DNA of 34,527 nucleotides from Bacteroidales bacterium M8 (GCA_001689495.1 LUJS01000034.1:1-34527); one strand, 5' to 3'. Numbered from the stretch's first letter, positions 6,893-15,368 are shown. Numbers and translations are program-made. The notes: a model not told the origin generated them from the letters alone.

Positions 6893-8377
6893 ATGAACCC
6901 GACGATTTACTCACGCTTCAAAGAGCTCGTCACCGCCAACCCCGACCACCCTGCCGTCATTGACGAGCATTCTTGCGTAAACTATGCAGGACTCGACCGA
7001 CTGGTCGACACTCTCATTTCGCGCTTCCCATCGTTCATTCCCGCCCGCGTGGGAGTGGTGATGGACCACTCGGTCGAGATGGTGGCCGCGCTTCTGGCCA
7101 TCAACAAGGCCGGAGCGGCATTCGTGCCTGTCGAGCCTGACTTTCCGCCCGAGCGCCTCGAACGGTTCCTCACCGAGAACGGAGTCGATTTCGTCATAAC
7201 GCGCGAGCGCTATTCATCTCTAGTATCCAAATTCAGCCTCCTCATCATCGGCTCGGGAGTCTATGCCGACCCGGCACTGCACCCCCTGCCAGACCGCAGC
7301 CGCGCCGACAGACCGGCATACATCATATATACGTCAAGTTCGTCGGGCTATCCGCTGGGCATCATGACGGGCAACCGTCAGGTCGTGGCCATGGCCGAAC
7401 GGTTCGGCAAGGCATTCGGCATCACCCCCGACGACGTGCTGCTGCAATACTCGGCCGTCATCGTCAACATCTTCATCGAAGAGGTGTTCGGCACGCTGCT
7501 CAACGGCGCCGTGCTGGCCATACCCGACGCGACCACCCGCAACGACCCCGAGGCCCTGTTGCGATTTGCCGACGAGCAGTATGTCAGCATCATCAGCGGA
7601 TTCCCCTATCTGCTGCACGAGCTCAACGCCATGCCCGCCCTGCCCATGACGCTCCGCACCGTCATCTCGGGCGGCGGCCAGCTCAGCCCCACTTCGGTCG
7701 GCCACCTCATCGAGCAGGTCACCGTCTACAACACCTATGGTCCCGCCGAGGGCACCGTGCTCTCGACGCTCTATTGCTGCAACGGAGGCTATTCGCTCCC
7801 CTCGGGCCACTATCCCGTCGGCAAGCCCATGGAGGGTGTCGAGGTGATGATTCTCAACAATCAGCTCAACCCGGTGGCTCCGGGCGAGGAGGGGGAGATA
7901 TGTCTGGCCGGAAACGGTGTCGCCGACTCGTTTACGGGCGACCACCGCGCCGACCAGATGGCGTCGCTCGCCACCCTGCCCGACGGCACGCGCATAGCCC
8001 GCACGGGCGACATGGGACGCATCCTACCCGACGGATCGCTGGACTATCTGCGCCGCAAGGACTCTGAGGTCAACATACTGGGCAAGCGCGTCGTGACCGG
8101 CGAGGTCGAGCGTGCCCTCGTCGCCTCGGGCGAGGTCAAGGAGTGTGCCGTGGTGCACTATACCGACGAGAAGGGCTCGGTATATCTGGTGGCCTACGTG
8201 GTGCCGTCGTCCAAGTCGTTCTCGCTGTCGTGGGTCAAGAACCGCATAGCCCAGTATCTGCCGGGCTACATGATACCCGAGTTCTTCGTGCTGCTGGGCC
8301 AGCTCCCCGTCACCGCCACCGGTCAGGTCAACCAGCTGGCCCTGCCCGTGGTGCTCAAGGATGCCGCAGCCGTCTGA
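6893..8377 (+). CDS. Stand-alone AMP-binding (NRPS adenylation-type) protein lacking key lysines
   Basis: 494 residues with the fold markers of an adenylating enzyme: A5 NTYGPAE (280-286), A7 RTGD (370-373) and A8 RRKDSEVNILGKR (387-399). No carrier, condensation or thioesterase domain is fused or adjacent. Three key positions are changed. The A3 loop reads YTSSSSGYPLG, with Leu155 where Lys is expected. The A10 loop reads LPVTATGQVNQ, with Gln478 replacing the catalytic Lys. The A4 Asp that binds an amino-acid alpha-amine appears to be Asn192. The protein may therefore be inactive in adenylation, slow, or use an unusual substrate. It is transcribed away from an AraC regulator, which suggests ligand-controlled expression. 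A bidirectional terminator follows. Confidence 0.87.
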   Translation: MNPTIYSRFKELVTANPDHPAVIDEHSCVNYAGLDRLVDTLISRFPSFIPARVGVVMDHSVEMVAALLAINKAGAAFVPVEPDFPPERLERFLTENGVDFVITRERYSSLVSKFSLLIIGSGVYADPALHPLPDRSRADRPAYIIYTSSSSGYPLGIMTGNRQVVAMAERFGKAFGITPDDVLLQYSAVIVNIFIEEVFGTLLNGAVLAIPDATTRNDPEALLRFADEQYVSIISGFPYLLHELNAMPALPMTLRTVISGGGQLSPTSVGHLIEQVTVYNTYGPAEGTVLSTLYCCNGGYSLPSGHYPVGKPMEGVEVMILNNQLNPVAPGEEGEICLAGNGVADSFTGDHRADQMASLATLPDGTRIARTGDMGRILPDGSLDYLRRKDSEVNILGKRVVTGEVERALVASGEVKECAVVHYTDEKGSVYLVAYVVPSSKSFSLSWVKNRIAQYLPGYMIPEFFVLLGQLPVTATGQVNQLALPVVLKDAAAV

Positions 8378-8396
8378 CAGACACCATATACAGATA

Positions 8397-8440
8397 AACA
8401 ACGTGCCCGCCCCTGCTTGAACAGAGGCGGGCACGTTGTT
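8397..8440. terminator. Bidirectional terminator between convergent genes
   Basis: A perfect 15-bp stem (8397-8411 with 8426-8440, core AACGTGCCCGCC) and 14-nt loop, located between the ends of the adenylation-domain gene and the PorT-like gene. Confidence 0.85.
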
Positions 8441-8459
8441 TCCTGCGATTCCCGAGGGA

Positions 8460-9164
8460 TTATCTGAGTCGGAAGAAGTATCCGAGCGTAATCTCGATTG
8501 ACGATCCGCGCGACGCGGCAAAGAAGTCGCGCTTGGTGGCGTGATAGATGTTGCCGAGGCCGAAGTAATAGCGCCCCTCGAGCATGATCGAGTTGCGTTT
8601 GTTGATGAACACCTCTATTCCGGCTCCGGCCGCTATGCCATAGTCAAACCTGTTCTCGACCTCCATGCGCAGCTGCTCGTTGGTGCGGTATCCCTGAGGG
8701 AATCCCTGAATGCTGCCATAGTTCTTGTAGTCGAAGTTGGCATTGATCTTGTCGCCTATCATCAGTCCGAACTCGGGGCCGAGGTTGAAGAAGAACTTGA
8801 CCCTCTCCGGACCGAAATAGATGTGCGTCAGCAGCGGCACCTGCACGTAGGTGAGGCGGCGCGAGTACTCGAACTCGGGTGCCTCGTCGCGCGCGAAGTC
8901 CTCCTTCCATCCGCGCTGGGTGATGTTGACCTCGCCGATCAGGCCGAAGAGCTTCTCCTCGTGATAGCGCGCCATGATGCCCATCGTGATGCCCTGCACC
9001 ATGGACTGGTGCACCTCGGGGGTGAAGGACATCCTCGACAGCGTGGCGCCACCCTTGACTCCGAGCGAGAAGTTGGGCCTGTACTCCCTCTGGGCCATCG
9101 CGGCGGGCGCGCACAGCGAGAAGACAAGACACAACAGGGCTATCAGACGGCTCGTCATCGGCAT
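8460..9164 (-). CDS. PorT-like outer-membrane beta-barrel protein
   Basis: 234 residues with a signal peptide ending near APAAMAQ. The rest is alternating beta-strand sequence with the GVKGGATLSRMSF opening typical of the PorT/OMP_b-brl_2 family and a terminal strand EITLGYFFRLR. PorT in Porphyromonas belongs to the type IX secretion apparatus, but this family is large and the exact role of this member cannot be fixed. Its ATG at 9164 overlaps the stop codon of the LysM gene by one base (TGATG), so translation is probably coupled. An in-frame ATG two codons later (9158) is an equally good start. It is the last gene of the ddh-LysM-PorT cluster. Confidence 0.85.
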   Translation of the reverse strand: MPMTSRLIALLCLVFSLCAPAAMAQREYRPNFSLGVKGGATLSRMSFTPEVHQSMVQGITMGIMARYHEEKLFGLIGEVNITQRGWKEDFARDEAPEFEYSRRLTYVQVPLLTHIYFGPERVKFFFNLGPEFGLMIGDKINANFDYKNYGSIQGFPQGYRTNEQLRMEVENRFDYGIAAGAGIEVFINKRNSIMLEGRYYFGLGNIYHATKRDFFAASRGSSIEITLGYFFRLR

Positions 9165-11008
9165 CAGAGGGCAGTTTTGTCTACCGCCTCGCCGGGACGG
9201 AAGGTGATGAAATAGAGCATGTCGTTGTAGAGGCCGGCATTGTCGGCGTCGGATGCCTTGACAAAGCGGTATCCGTTCTGCACGCCGTCGTGGGTTGCGT
9301 TGCCGTCGGTGAGGTACGTGATGAGGAACATGCCGGCGTCAAATCCCATCAGGCCCTGACGGGGCACGACACTCTCCATAGGCGTCCCGTACCATTGGCG
9401 GAACTTGCCGTCGATGCTCTCGGCCCGGTTGTCGTCATAGTCGGCAAAAAAGCGCGAGTAGACTGTGGTGTTGAGGTTGTGCATGTTGTGCAGCGTCTCG
9501 CCGCGGAACATGGTCCACTCGGGATAGCCGAAGAGCCGCACCATGGGTGTAACCTCCTTGTCGCGCCACTCGATTATGGCGGGCATGAGCTTGTTGAGGT
9601 CGGCCTGACGGCTCGACAGGGGTATGAAGGTGTAGTTGCCGTCGGCCTTGAGCTTGGACAGATCGTCGGGGGTCAGCGTGGGGCCTGCCGCGAATATGTC
9701 GACAGACTCTATCCCCTCGCCCTGCAGCGCGGTCTTGAGCTCGCTGACAAACTCGCCCTTGTCCTTAGACGACCCGTCGGTCGACAGGAATACGGGGGTC
9801 GAGTGGCGCAGGCGCTCGACGAGGGCGCCGATGGCCTTGCCATACATCTTCTGGCTGGGCAGGTTGCCCTGCATCATCTGCGGATTGGTCTGATACGACT
9901 CGTCGCGCACCACGAACGAGTTGAGCACCTTGACGCCGTTGTTCTTGCCGTATTCGGCAAGGATGGCAAGCTGCGCGGCATTGTCGGGAGCTATGATGGC
10001 CGACGGCTTTCTGAATCCGGGGTCGGAGAGTATCTCCCTGACCTTGATTACCGAGCCCTCGGTGTCGTATGTGGTGATGCGGATGGGGAGCGACGAGTTG
10101 CGCAGCGAGTCTACGGCCAGCAGGAATCCCTTGTAGAATTCGGTGTATCGCTGCGAGCTCTTGGAGGGTGTCTCCTCGCCCAGCATGAAGGGGAGCATCA
10201 CGGCAATCTGAATCTCCTCGCGGACCTCGGGCGCGGGTGCGGCCACGGTGTCGGCGGGGGCTTCGGGTGTCACTGACTCGGGTGTCTGCTGCACGGGGGT
10301 CTCGGTCACGGCGTTGTCTGCCACGGCGTTGTCATCCTCCTTTTTCGGAGCCTCGGCGGGTTTCTTGCGCACGGGGATGTTGATGACCTGTCCGGCCTTC
10401 AGCGAGACCAGTCCGGGATTGGCGGCCTCGAGTTCGGCTACGGTGATGCCATGGCCCACGGCAATCGAGTAGAGCGTCTCGTTCTTCTTCACGAGATAGC
10501 CCTGCAGCTCGGTCTCGTCGGCGGGGGTGCTGACGGCGACAGGCGCCTGCACCTCGGGCACGGGCACCTCGTCGCGGGTCTCTTTTGATATAGTCAATGT
10601 CTGTCCGGCCTTGAGCCCGTTCTTGAGAAACGGATTCATGTCCATCAGTTGCTTTTCGCTGATGCCATATTTGTGCGAGATGCCGAAGATGGTCTCGCCC
10701 TTAGCCACCTTGTGCGTCACCGACTCGGTGCGGGTCTCGACGGTCGGGTCGCCGGCATAGGGGAAATAGACGGTCATGCCCACCTTGAGTCCGTCCTCGA
10801 CCGAGGGGTTGTAGCGTATCAGCTCCTCCTTGGTCACGCCGAGCTTATAGCAGACCGAATATACGGTCTCCTTGGCGGGAATCTGATAATAGTGATACAG
10901 ATGTCCGTTGACGGTCTTGACGGGGAGGTCTTTGACAGCGGCATTGACAGTGAACACCGGAGCGGCAGCCACTATCAAACCGGCGGCCAGTCGGAACAGT
11001 TGATTCAT
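9164..11008 (-). CDS. LysM protein with C-terminal periplasmic-binding-like domain
   Basis: 614 residues with an N-terminal signal peptide (cleavage near VNAA). Three LysM repeats bind peptidoglycan glycan strands: about 38-82, 98-140 and 170-211, each ending in a GLKVG/GLKAG/SLKAG turn. A Pro/Glu/Ala-rich linker (about 212-265) leads to a domain of about 350 residues resembling type 1 periplasmic-binding proteins of the amino-acid/leucine transporter class (start IQIAVMLPFMLGEE; later PSAIIAPDNAAQLA). No transporter genes are nearby, so the domain may sense or scaffold rather than feed an ABC importer. The gene starts 27 nt after ddh and overlaps the PorT-like gene, which points to one envelope operon. 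Confidence 0.88.
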   Translation of the reverse strand: MNQLFRLAAGLIVAAAPVFTVNAAVKDLPVKTVNGHLYHYYQIPAKETVYSVCYKLGVTKEELIRYNPSVEDGLKVGMTVYFPYAGDPTVETRTESVTHKVAKGETIFGISHKYGISEKQLMDMNPFLKNGLKAGQTLTISKETRDEVPVPEVQAPVAVSTPADETELQGYLVKKNETLYSIAVGHGITVAELEAANPGLVSLKAGQVINIPVRKKPAEAPKKEDDNAVADNAVTETPVQQTPESVTPEAPADTVAAPAPEVREEIQIAVMLPFMLGEETPSKSSQRYTEFYKGFLLAVDSLRNSSLPIRITTYDTEGSVIKVREILSDPGFRKPSAIIAPDNAAQLAILAEYGKNNGVKVLNSFVVRDESYQTNPQMMQGNLPSQKMYGKAIGALVERLRHSTPVFLSTDGSSKDKGEFVSELKTALQGEGIESVDIFAAGPTLTPDDLSKLKADGNYTFIPLSSRQADLNKLMPAIIEWRDKEVTPMVRLFGYPEWTMFRGETLHNMHNLNTTVYSRFFADYDDNRAESIDGKFRQWYGTPMESVVPRQGLMGFDAGMFLITYLTDGNATHDGVQNGYRFVKASDADNAGLYNDMLYFITFRPGEAVDKTAL

Positions 11009-11035
11009 TGACTTTAAAGCGATTTTAATACGGTT

Positions 11036-11932
11036 TTATACCAGATGCCTGATGAGGTCCTCGCGGTCGCCGGGCAGAAGGTCGATGACCGGAATCTCTA
11101 TCATGGTATAGGCGCCGGGTGCGAGACGCATCGAGGCGCGGGCCACGCACACCAGCAGCTGTGCCGTGAGCGCGGGGTTGTTGATAGACATGTTGAACTC
11201 GAAACGCTGGTTCTGGGTCTCGCCCGAGACACCCTTGCGCACCATGTGCACGCCGTGTCCCATGTCCTTGACAGCGTCTACGCTCTCCACGGCCATGACG
11301 TGTGTCTCGTCCGAGGCAAAATAGGGATCCTCCTTGACGGCACGGGTCACGTCGGCCAGATCGGCACCCTCCTCGAGCTCTACATAGACCATGCGGCGGT
11401 GCATTCCGTCACCCTTGGGCATGGTCATGGAGAGGGCATTCTTCACGCCGGGCTTCGACTTGACGCACACGGTGTGGCCCATGCTCATGCCGGGACCGAA
11501 GTTGGTATACGTGAGGCCCTTGGGAGCCGCGGCCTGCATCAGCGTGCGGACGATGGAGTCACTGCCCGGATCCCATCCGGCCGAGATGACAGACACACGT
11601 CCGGCGGCCTTGGCGGCGGCGTCGAGCGAACGTCGCAGGTCGACGATCGAGGTGTGGATGTCAAAACTGTCTACAGTGTTGATGCCCATGGCGAGAAACT
11701 CGAGGGCATGTTTCTCAACTTCGCGAGTGGGGGTGCAGAGGATGGCCACGTCGACATGTCCGAGTTCGCGGATGTCGGTCACGACCTTGCATGATGCCAG
11801 CTCGGCGGGTGTGTTGTCGAGGCTGCGGCGCACGACGCCTGCTATCTCAAAGTCGGGTGATGCGTTGAGGGCCTGAACGGTGAAACGTCCGATATTGCCG
11901 TATCCCACTACGGCCGCACGAATTTTTTTCAT
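11036..11932 (-). CDS. ddh: meso-diaminopimelate D-dehydrogenase
   Basis: 298 residues, normal length. The N-terminus MKKIRAAVVGYGNIGRF is a Rossmann dinucleotide-binding loop. The conserved family phrases STPTREVEKHA-type (here CTPTREVEKHALEFL), WDPGSDS and GMSMGHTVCVKSKPGV are present. The enzyme makes meso-DAP from tetrahydrodipicolinate, ammonium and NADPH in one step, feeding lysine and peptidoglycan synthesis. The downstream neighbours are a peptidoglycan-binding LysM protein (27 nt away) and an outer-membrane barrel, which fits a cell-envelope unit. A -7-like box lies about 75 nt upstream. Confidence 0.95.
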   Translation of the reverse strand: MKKIRAAVVGYGNIGRFTVQALNASPDFEIAGVVRRSLDNTPAELASCKVVTDIRELGHVDVAILCTPTREVEKHALEFLAMGINTVDSFDIHTSIVDLRRSLDAAAKAAGRVSVISAGWDPGSDSIVRTLMQAAAPKGLTYTNFGPGMSMGHTVCVKSKPGVKNALSMTMPKGDGMHRRMVYVELEEGADLADVTRAVKEDPYFASDETHVMAVESVDAVKDMGHGVHMVRKGVSGETQNQRFEFNMSINNPALTAQLLVCVARASMRLAPGAYTMIEIPVIDLLPGDREDLIRHLV

Positions 11933-11947
11933 ATTGAGCTTATTTTA

Positions 11948-12079
11948 GGGTTTAAAGATTAAAGTCCATGGACCACGGATCTTATGTCGCGGTCTGGAAA
12001 TCCGCTGCAAAATTATAAAACTATTTTCTATAATCCCGCTGTTTCGACCGATAATCCATAAACTTTAACCTTTAAACCC
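11948..12079. repeat. Inverted repeat of 18-bp arms around the ddh promoter
   Basis: GGGTTTAAAGATTAAAGT (11948-11965) is the reverse complement of 12062-12079 with one mismatch (17 of 18). The arms are 96 nt apart and bracket the whole ddh upstream region, including its -7-like box. There is no ORF inside. This could be a small non-autonomous repeat, a cruciform, or paired copies of a dispersed intergenic repeat. Confidence 0.7.
12008..12015 (-). promoter_or_regulatory. -7 promoter element of ddh
   Basis: TAATTTTG on the minus strand fits TAnnTTTG; no TTG is visible at -33 spacing. It gives a leader of about 70-75 nt. Confidence 0.4.
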
Positions 12080-12085
12080 GAAGAA

Positions 12086-13282
12086 TTATTTCACGATGGC
12101 CTCGGTGTCGCGGGCAATCATCATCTCCTCGTCGGTGGGGATGACGACTACCGTCACCTTGGACGAGGGCTTGGAGATGACGGCGTCCTTGCCGCGCGAT
12201 GTCGAGTTGATCTCGGTGTCGAGCTCGACGCCCATGAATGCGAGGGGCTTGCAAACGGCCTCGCGGAGCGATACCTGATTCTCGCCCACGCCGCCGGTGA
12301 AGACGATGATGTCGACGCCGCCCATCTCGGCTGCGTATGCGCCGATATACTTGAGGATGCGCTGCTCGTACATGTCCTGAGCCATGCGTGCGCGCTCGTT
12401 GCCGGCGTTGATTGCGGCCTCGATCTCGCGCATGTCGCTCGAGATCTCGCTCACGCCCAGCATGCCGCTCTGCTTGTTGATGATGTTCTGGACATCGGCG
12501 GCGGTGAGGTTGTGCTTGAGCATGAGGTATGTGAGGGCGCCGGGATCGACGTCGCCCACGCGGGTGCCCATCATCAGGCCCTCGACGGGGGTCAGGCCCA
12601 TCGAGGTGTCGACGCTCTTGCCGCCGTCGACAGCGGTGATCGAGCCGCCGTTGCCGATGTGGCAGGTGATGATCTTCTTCGACTTGATGTCGACGCCGAG
12701 GAACTCGGCGGCACGCTGTGACACATAGCGGTGCGAGGTGCCGTGGAATCCGTAGCGGCGCACGCCGTCTTCGGTATAATACTTGTAGGGCAGAGCATAC
12801 ATGAACGACTTGGCGGGCATGGTCTGATGGAACGCGGTGTCGAACACTGCTACCTGAGGCACGGCGGGCATGAGGGCGGTGATGGCCTCGATGCCGGTCA
12901 TGTTGGCGGGGTTGTGCAGGGGAGCCAGATCATAGCACTGCTTGATCATGTCCTTGACCTCGTCGGTTATCAGCACGCTCTCGGCAAACTTCTCGCCGCC
13001 GTGTACCACGCGGTGGCCCACGGCGTCGATCTCGTCATAGCCCTTGATGCAGCCCTCGACGGGATCGGTGAGCAGGTTGAGGATGGCCTTGACGGCTGCG
13101 AGGTGGTCGATGTGGCCGAGGTCCATGATCTCCTTCGAGCCGTCGGCCTTCTTGTACTTGAGGAAACCGTCGGGGAGACCGATTTTCTCGACGCCGCCCT
13201 CGGCGAGGACTGCCTCTGAGGTGGTGTCGATGAGCTTATATTTCACACTGCTGCTGCCGCAGTTGAGAACGAGAATTTTCAT
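12086..13282 (-). CDS. ackA: Acetate kinase
   Basis: 398 residues from the ATG at 13282, which gives the standard MKILVLNCGSSSVKYKL start; an in-frame upstream extension to 13333 has no family support. The ASKHA-fold motifs are present: NCGSSS, the substrate phrase GHRVVHGGEKF, HNPANMTGIEA, FDTAFHQTMP, CHIGNGGS and FTGGVGENQ. The enzyme converts acetyl phosphate and ADP to acetate and ATP, the energy-yielding end of acetate fermentation. It lies 69 nt after pta on the same strand and is very probably co-transcribed with it. Confidence 0.98.
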   Translation of the reverse strand: MKILVLNCGSSSVKYKLIDTTSEAVLAEGGVEKIGLPDGFLKYKKADGSKEIMDLGHIDHLAAVKAILNLLTDPVEGCIKGYDEIDAVGHRVVHGGEKFAESVLITDEVKDMIKQCYDLAPLHNPANMTGIEAITALMPAVPQVAVFDTAFHQTMPAKSFMYALPYKYYTEDGVRRYGFHGTSHRYVSQRAAEFLGVDIKSKKIITCHIGNGGSITAVDGGKSVDTSMGLTPVEGLMMGTRVGDVDPGALTYLMLKHNLTAADVQNIINKQSGMLGVSEISSDMREIEAAINAGNERARMAQDMYEQRILKYIGAYAAEMGGVDIIVFTGGVGENQVSLREAVCKPLAFMGVELDTEINSTSRGKDAVISKPSSKVTVVVIPTDEEMMIARDTEAIVK

Positions 13283-13351
13283 TGATGATCGTTGGTATTT
13301 GATTGTGGGGCCCGTAAGTCCGTGACAGGTCATACAGGCCCCGTGATGTTG

Positions 13352-14362
13352 TTAATGCTTGAGACCGATGGCCTGATTGCAAGTGATGATGATGGTCTTG
13401 TAGATGTCTTCGGGGAAGCAGCCGCGCGACAGGTCGTTGACGGGAGCTGCGAGACCCTGAAGCACGGGACCCACTGCCTCTACGCCGCCGAGACGCTGGC
13501 AGAGCTTGTATGCGATGTTGCCCACCTCGAGATTGGGGAACACCAGCACGTTGGCTCGGCCCGAGAGGGGGCTTGTGGGCGCCTTGCTGTTGGCCACGCT
13601 GGGCACGAGGGCGGCGTCGGCCTGAAGCTCGCCGTCGAGCAGCAGGTCGGGATCCATCTTGTGGGCGATCTGAGTGGCCTCGATGACCTTGTCGACCTTC
13701 TCGTGCTTGGCGCTGCCCTTGGTCGAGAAGCTGAGGATGGCCACGCGGGGCTCCATGCCTGCGATGTCGCGGGCGGTCTGGGCTGCAGACACTGCGATCT
13801 GTGCCAGCTCGGGAGCGGTGGGATCGGGGATGACGGCGCAGTCGGCAAAGATGAGCAGGCCGTTGGTGCCGTAGGGCGAATCCTCGGGGAGCACCATCAC
13901 GAACGCGCCGGACACGACGTTGATGCCGGGCTTGGTCTTGATGACTTGGAAGGCTGCGCGGAGCACGTTGCCGGTGGTGTTGAGGGCACCTGCCACCTGT
14001 CCGTCGGCGTCGCCGGCCTTGATCATGAGGCAGCCCAGATAGAGGGGATTGGCTGTGGTGGTGCGGGCCTCCTCCATCGAGATGCCTTTCTTCTTGCGGA
14101 GCTCGAAGAAGAGGGGAGCATATTTGTCGATGACCTTCTCGTCGGCGGGATTGACGATGGTGGCCTTCTTGATGTTTTCAAGCTTGAGCGACGAAGCCAT
14201 CTCGTTGACTTCCTTGGGGTCGCCGATCAGGATGATGTCGGCGATGCCGTCGGCGATGATGCGGTCTGCCGCTGTGAGTGTGCGGGGTTCGGTGCCTTCG
14301 GGCAACACGATGCGCTGGCGCTGTTCCTTGGCCTTCGCGGTAAGTTTTTCAAAAAGTCCCAT
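13352..14362 (-). CDS. pta: Phosphate acetyltransferase
   Basis: 336 residues, the short Pta form without the DRTGG regulatory domain. Family phrases are IVLPEGTEPRTL near the start, GALNTTGNVLRAAFQ, FADCAVIPDPT, LSFSTKGSAKHEKV, DGELQADAALVP, and NVLVFPNLEVGNIAYK near the end. It exchanges CoA for phosphate on acetyl-CoA, giving acetyl phosphate to AckA. The gene heads the pta-ackA pair; a full promoter with an internal dyad lies at 14406-14437. Confidence 0.97.
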   Translation of the reverse strand: MGLFEKLTAKAKEQRQRIVLPEGTEPRTLTAADRIIADGIADIILIGDPKEVNEMASSLKLENIKKATIVNPADEKVIDKYAPLFFELRKKKGISMEEARTTTANPLYLGCLMIKAGDADGQVAGALNTTGNVLRAAFQVIKTKPGINVVSGAFVMVLPEDSPYGTNGLLIFADCAVIPDPTAPELAQIAVSAAQTARDIAGMEPRVAILSFSTKGSAKHEKVDKVIEATQIAHKMDPDLLLDGELQADAALVPSVANSKAPTSPLSGRANVLVFPNLEVGNIAYKLCQRLGGVEAVGPVLQGLAAPVNDLSRGCFPEDIYKTIIITCNQAIGLKH

Positions 14363-14405
14363 AAGAGCGTTTTGGTATTATAACAGTTAAAGTCGATTAT
14401 GAAAG

Positions 14406-14437
14406 CAAAGGTACGAACATTTCGTCCAATGTCCAAA
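14406..14437 (-). promoter_or_regulatory. pta-ackA promoter with internal dyad
   Basis: Minus strand: TTTG (14434-14437), 20 nt, TACCTTTG (14406-14413). The spacer holds an inverted repeat, GAACATT at 14415-14421 and AATGTCC at 14428-14434 with a 6-nt centre (6 of 7 matches). A protein bound there would block both promoter boxes, so this is a candidate operator. Confidence 0.65.
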
Positions 14438-14550
14438 AAAAAATGCCTCGGCGCCTCGCGTACATATATATGATAATGCGTCCGGAGCGGGTCGAGGCGA
14501 CGGGTTATTGTATCGCGCCGGGGTTGGAAGGCTTATCGCAAAACGGGCCG

Positions 14551-14590
14551 AATTGTAACAATTTCGAGATTGCAACAATTCTGTAACAAT
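14551..14590. repeat. Three direct TGYAACAAT repeats
   Basis: TGTAACAAT at 14554-14562, TGCAACAAT at 14571-14579 and TGTAACAAT at 14582-14590. The first is inside a perfect palindrome AATTGTAACAATT (14551-14563), and the third runs into ACAATATTGT. The cluster lies about 140 bp from the pta promoter and about 95 bp before the sigma promoter; it may be a binding site for a regulator of either gene. Confidence 0.5.
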
Positions 14591-14682
14591 ATTGTAATTG
14601 CTTTATATATTTGATATTCAATTATTTAATGAATATTTATTATTTTTTGAAAATATTTTTGTCATAAACTATTGACAAGAAT

Positions 14683-14713
14683 TTTGCCGTCTTTGGGATA
14701 ATTCCTAACTTTG
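14683..14713 (+). promoter_or_regulatory. Promoter of the ECF sigma gene
   Basis: TTTG (14683-14686), 19 nt, TAACTTTG (14706-14713): a full match to the Bacteroidota primary promoter. The expected start site is near 14718, giving a leader of about 105 nt. Confidence 0.75.
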
Positions 14714-14824
14714 AAATGTCAGAAAGAAAGAGGGCTCATCACTCCCTCGAGGACCCAGCCTCACAGGTCCGGTTTTCCGAAACTGACGACACCGATAACA
14801 ATCACTACAAAACAACATACGAAC

Positions 14825-15328
14825 ATGGCAACTAAAGAATTTCAGACCAAGCTGATGAGCCTTCAGGCAAATCTCCTTAATTTTGCCTACATGCTCACAT
14901 CAAACCGCGACAATGCCTACGACCTGCTTCAGGATACTACGCTCAAGGCGCTCGACAACGAGAGCAAGTATGTTGACAACACCAACTTCAAGGGTTGGGT
15001 CTTCACCATAATGCGCAACATATTCATCAACAACTATCGCCGCGTGGCACGCAGCGCGACCGTTGTCGACCAGACCGAAGACCTCTATCACCTGAATCTG
15101 TCGCAGGACTCGGGCCTCGAGACTCCCGAAGGGTCTTATGGTGCCGCCGAGATCACCGCAGCCATCAATGCGTTCTCAGACGACTATCGCATCCCCTTCT
15201 CGATGCATGTCGCAGGCTACAAGTACAGCGAGATCGCCGAAAAGATGAACCTCCCCCTCGGCACCGTCAAGAGCCGCATCTTCTTTGCCCGCAAGAAACT
15301 GCAGGACCAGTTTGCCGACTACAGATAA
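14825..15328 (+). CDS. ECF-type RNA polymerase sigma factor
   Basis: 167 residues from the ATG at 14825. An upstream in-frame ATG at 14717 would lie at the expected transcription start and add a non-conserved tail. Region 2 (LLNFAYMLTSNRDNAYDLLQ; FKGWVFTIMRNIFINNYRR) recognises the -10 element and core polymerase. Region 4 (YKYSEIAEKMNLPLGTVKSR) is the -35-binding HTH. The protein resembles the constitutive Bacteroidota RpoE-like factor that has no anti-sigma gene next to it; none is present here. It is followed by a strong terminator, so it is monocistronic. Confidence 0.93.
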   Translation: MATKEFQTKLMSLQANLLNFAYMLTSNRDNAYDLLQDTTLKALDNESKYVDNTNFKGWVFTIMRNIFINNYRRVARSATVVDQTEDLYHLNLSQDSGLETPEGSYGAAEITAAINAFSDDYRIPFSMHVAGYKYSEIAEKMNLPLGTVKSRIFFARKKLQDQFADYR

Positions 15329-15368
15329 GCGCTACCTACCCCACTCATATACATAGCGAACATCGAAA

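Larger units (their letters stand above)
14363..14824. other. 462-bp divergent regulatory region between pta and the ECF sigma gene
   Basis: No gene is supported here. The stretch holds the pta promoter (14406-14437), a cluster of TGYAACAAT repeats (14551-14590), a very AT-rich segment (about 14590-14660) and the sigma promoter (14683-14713), followed by a leader of about 105 nt before the sigma ATG. Confidence 0.6.
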
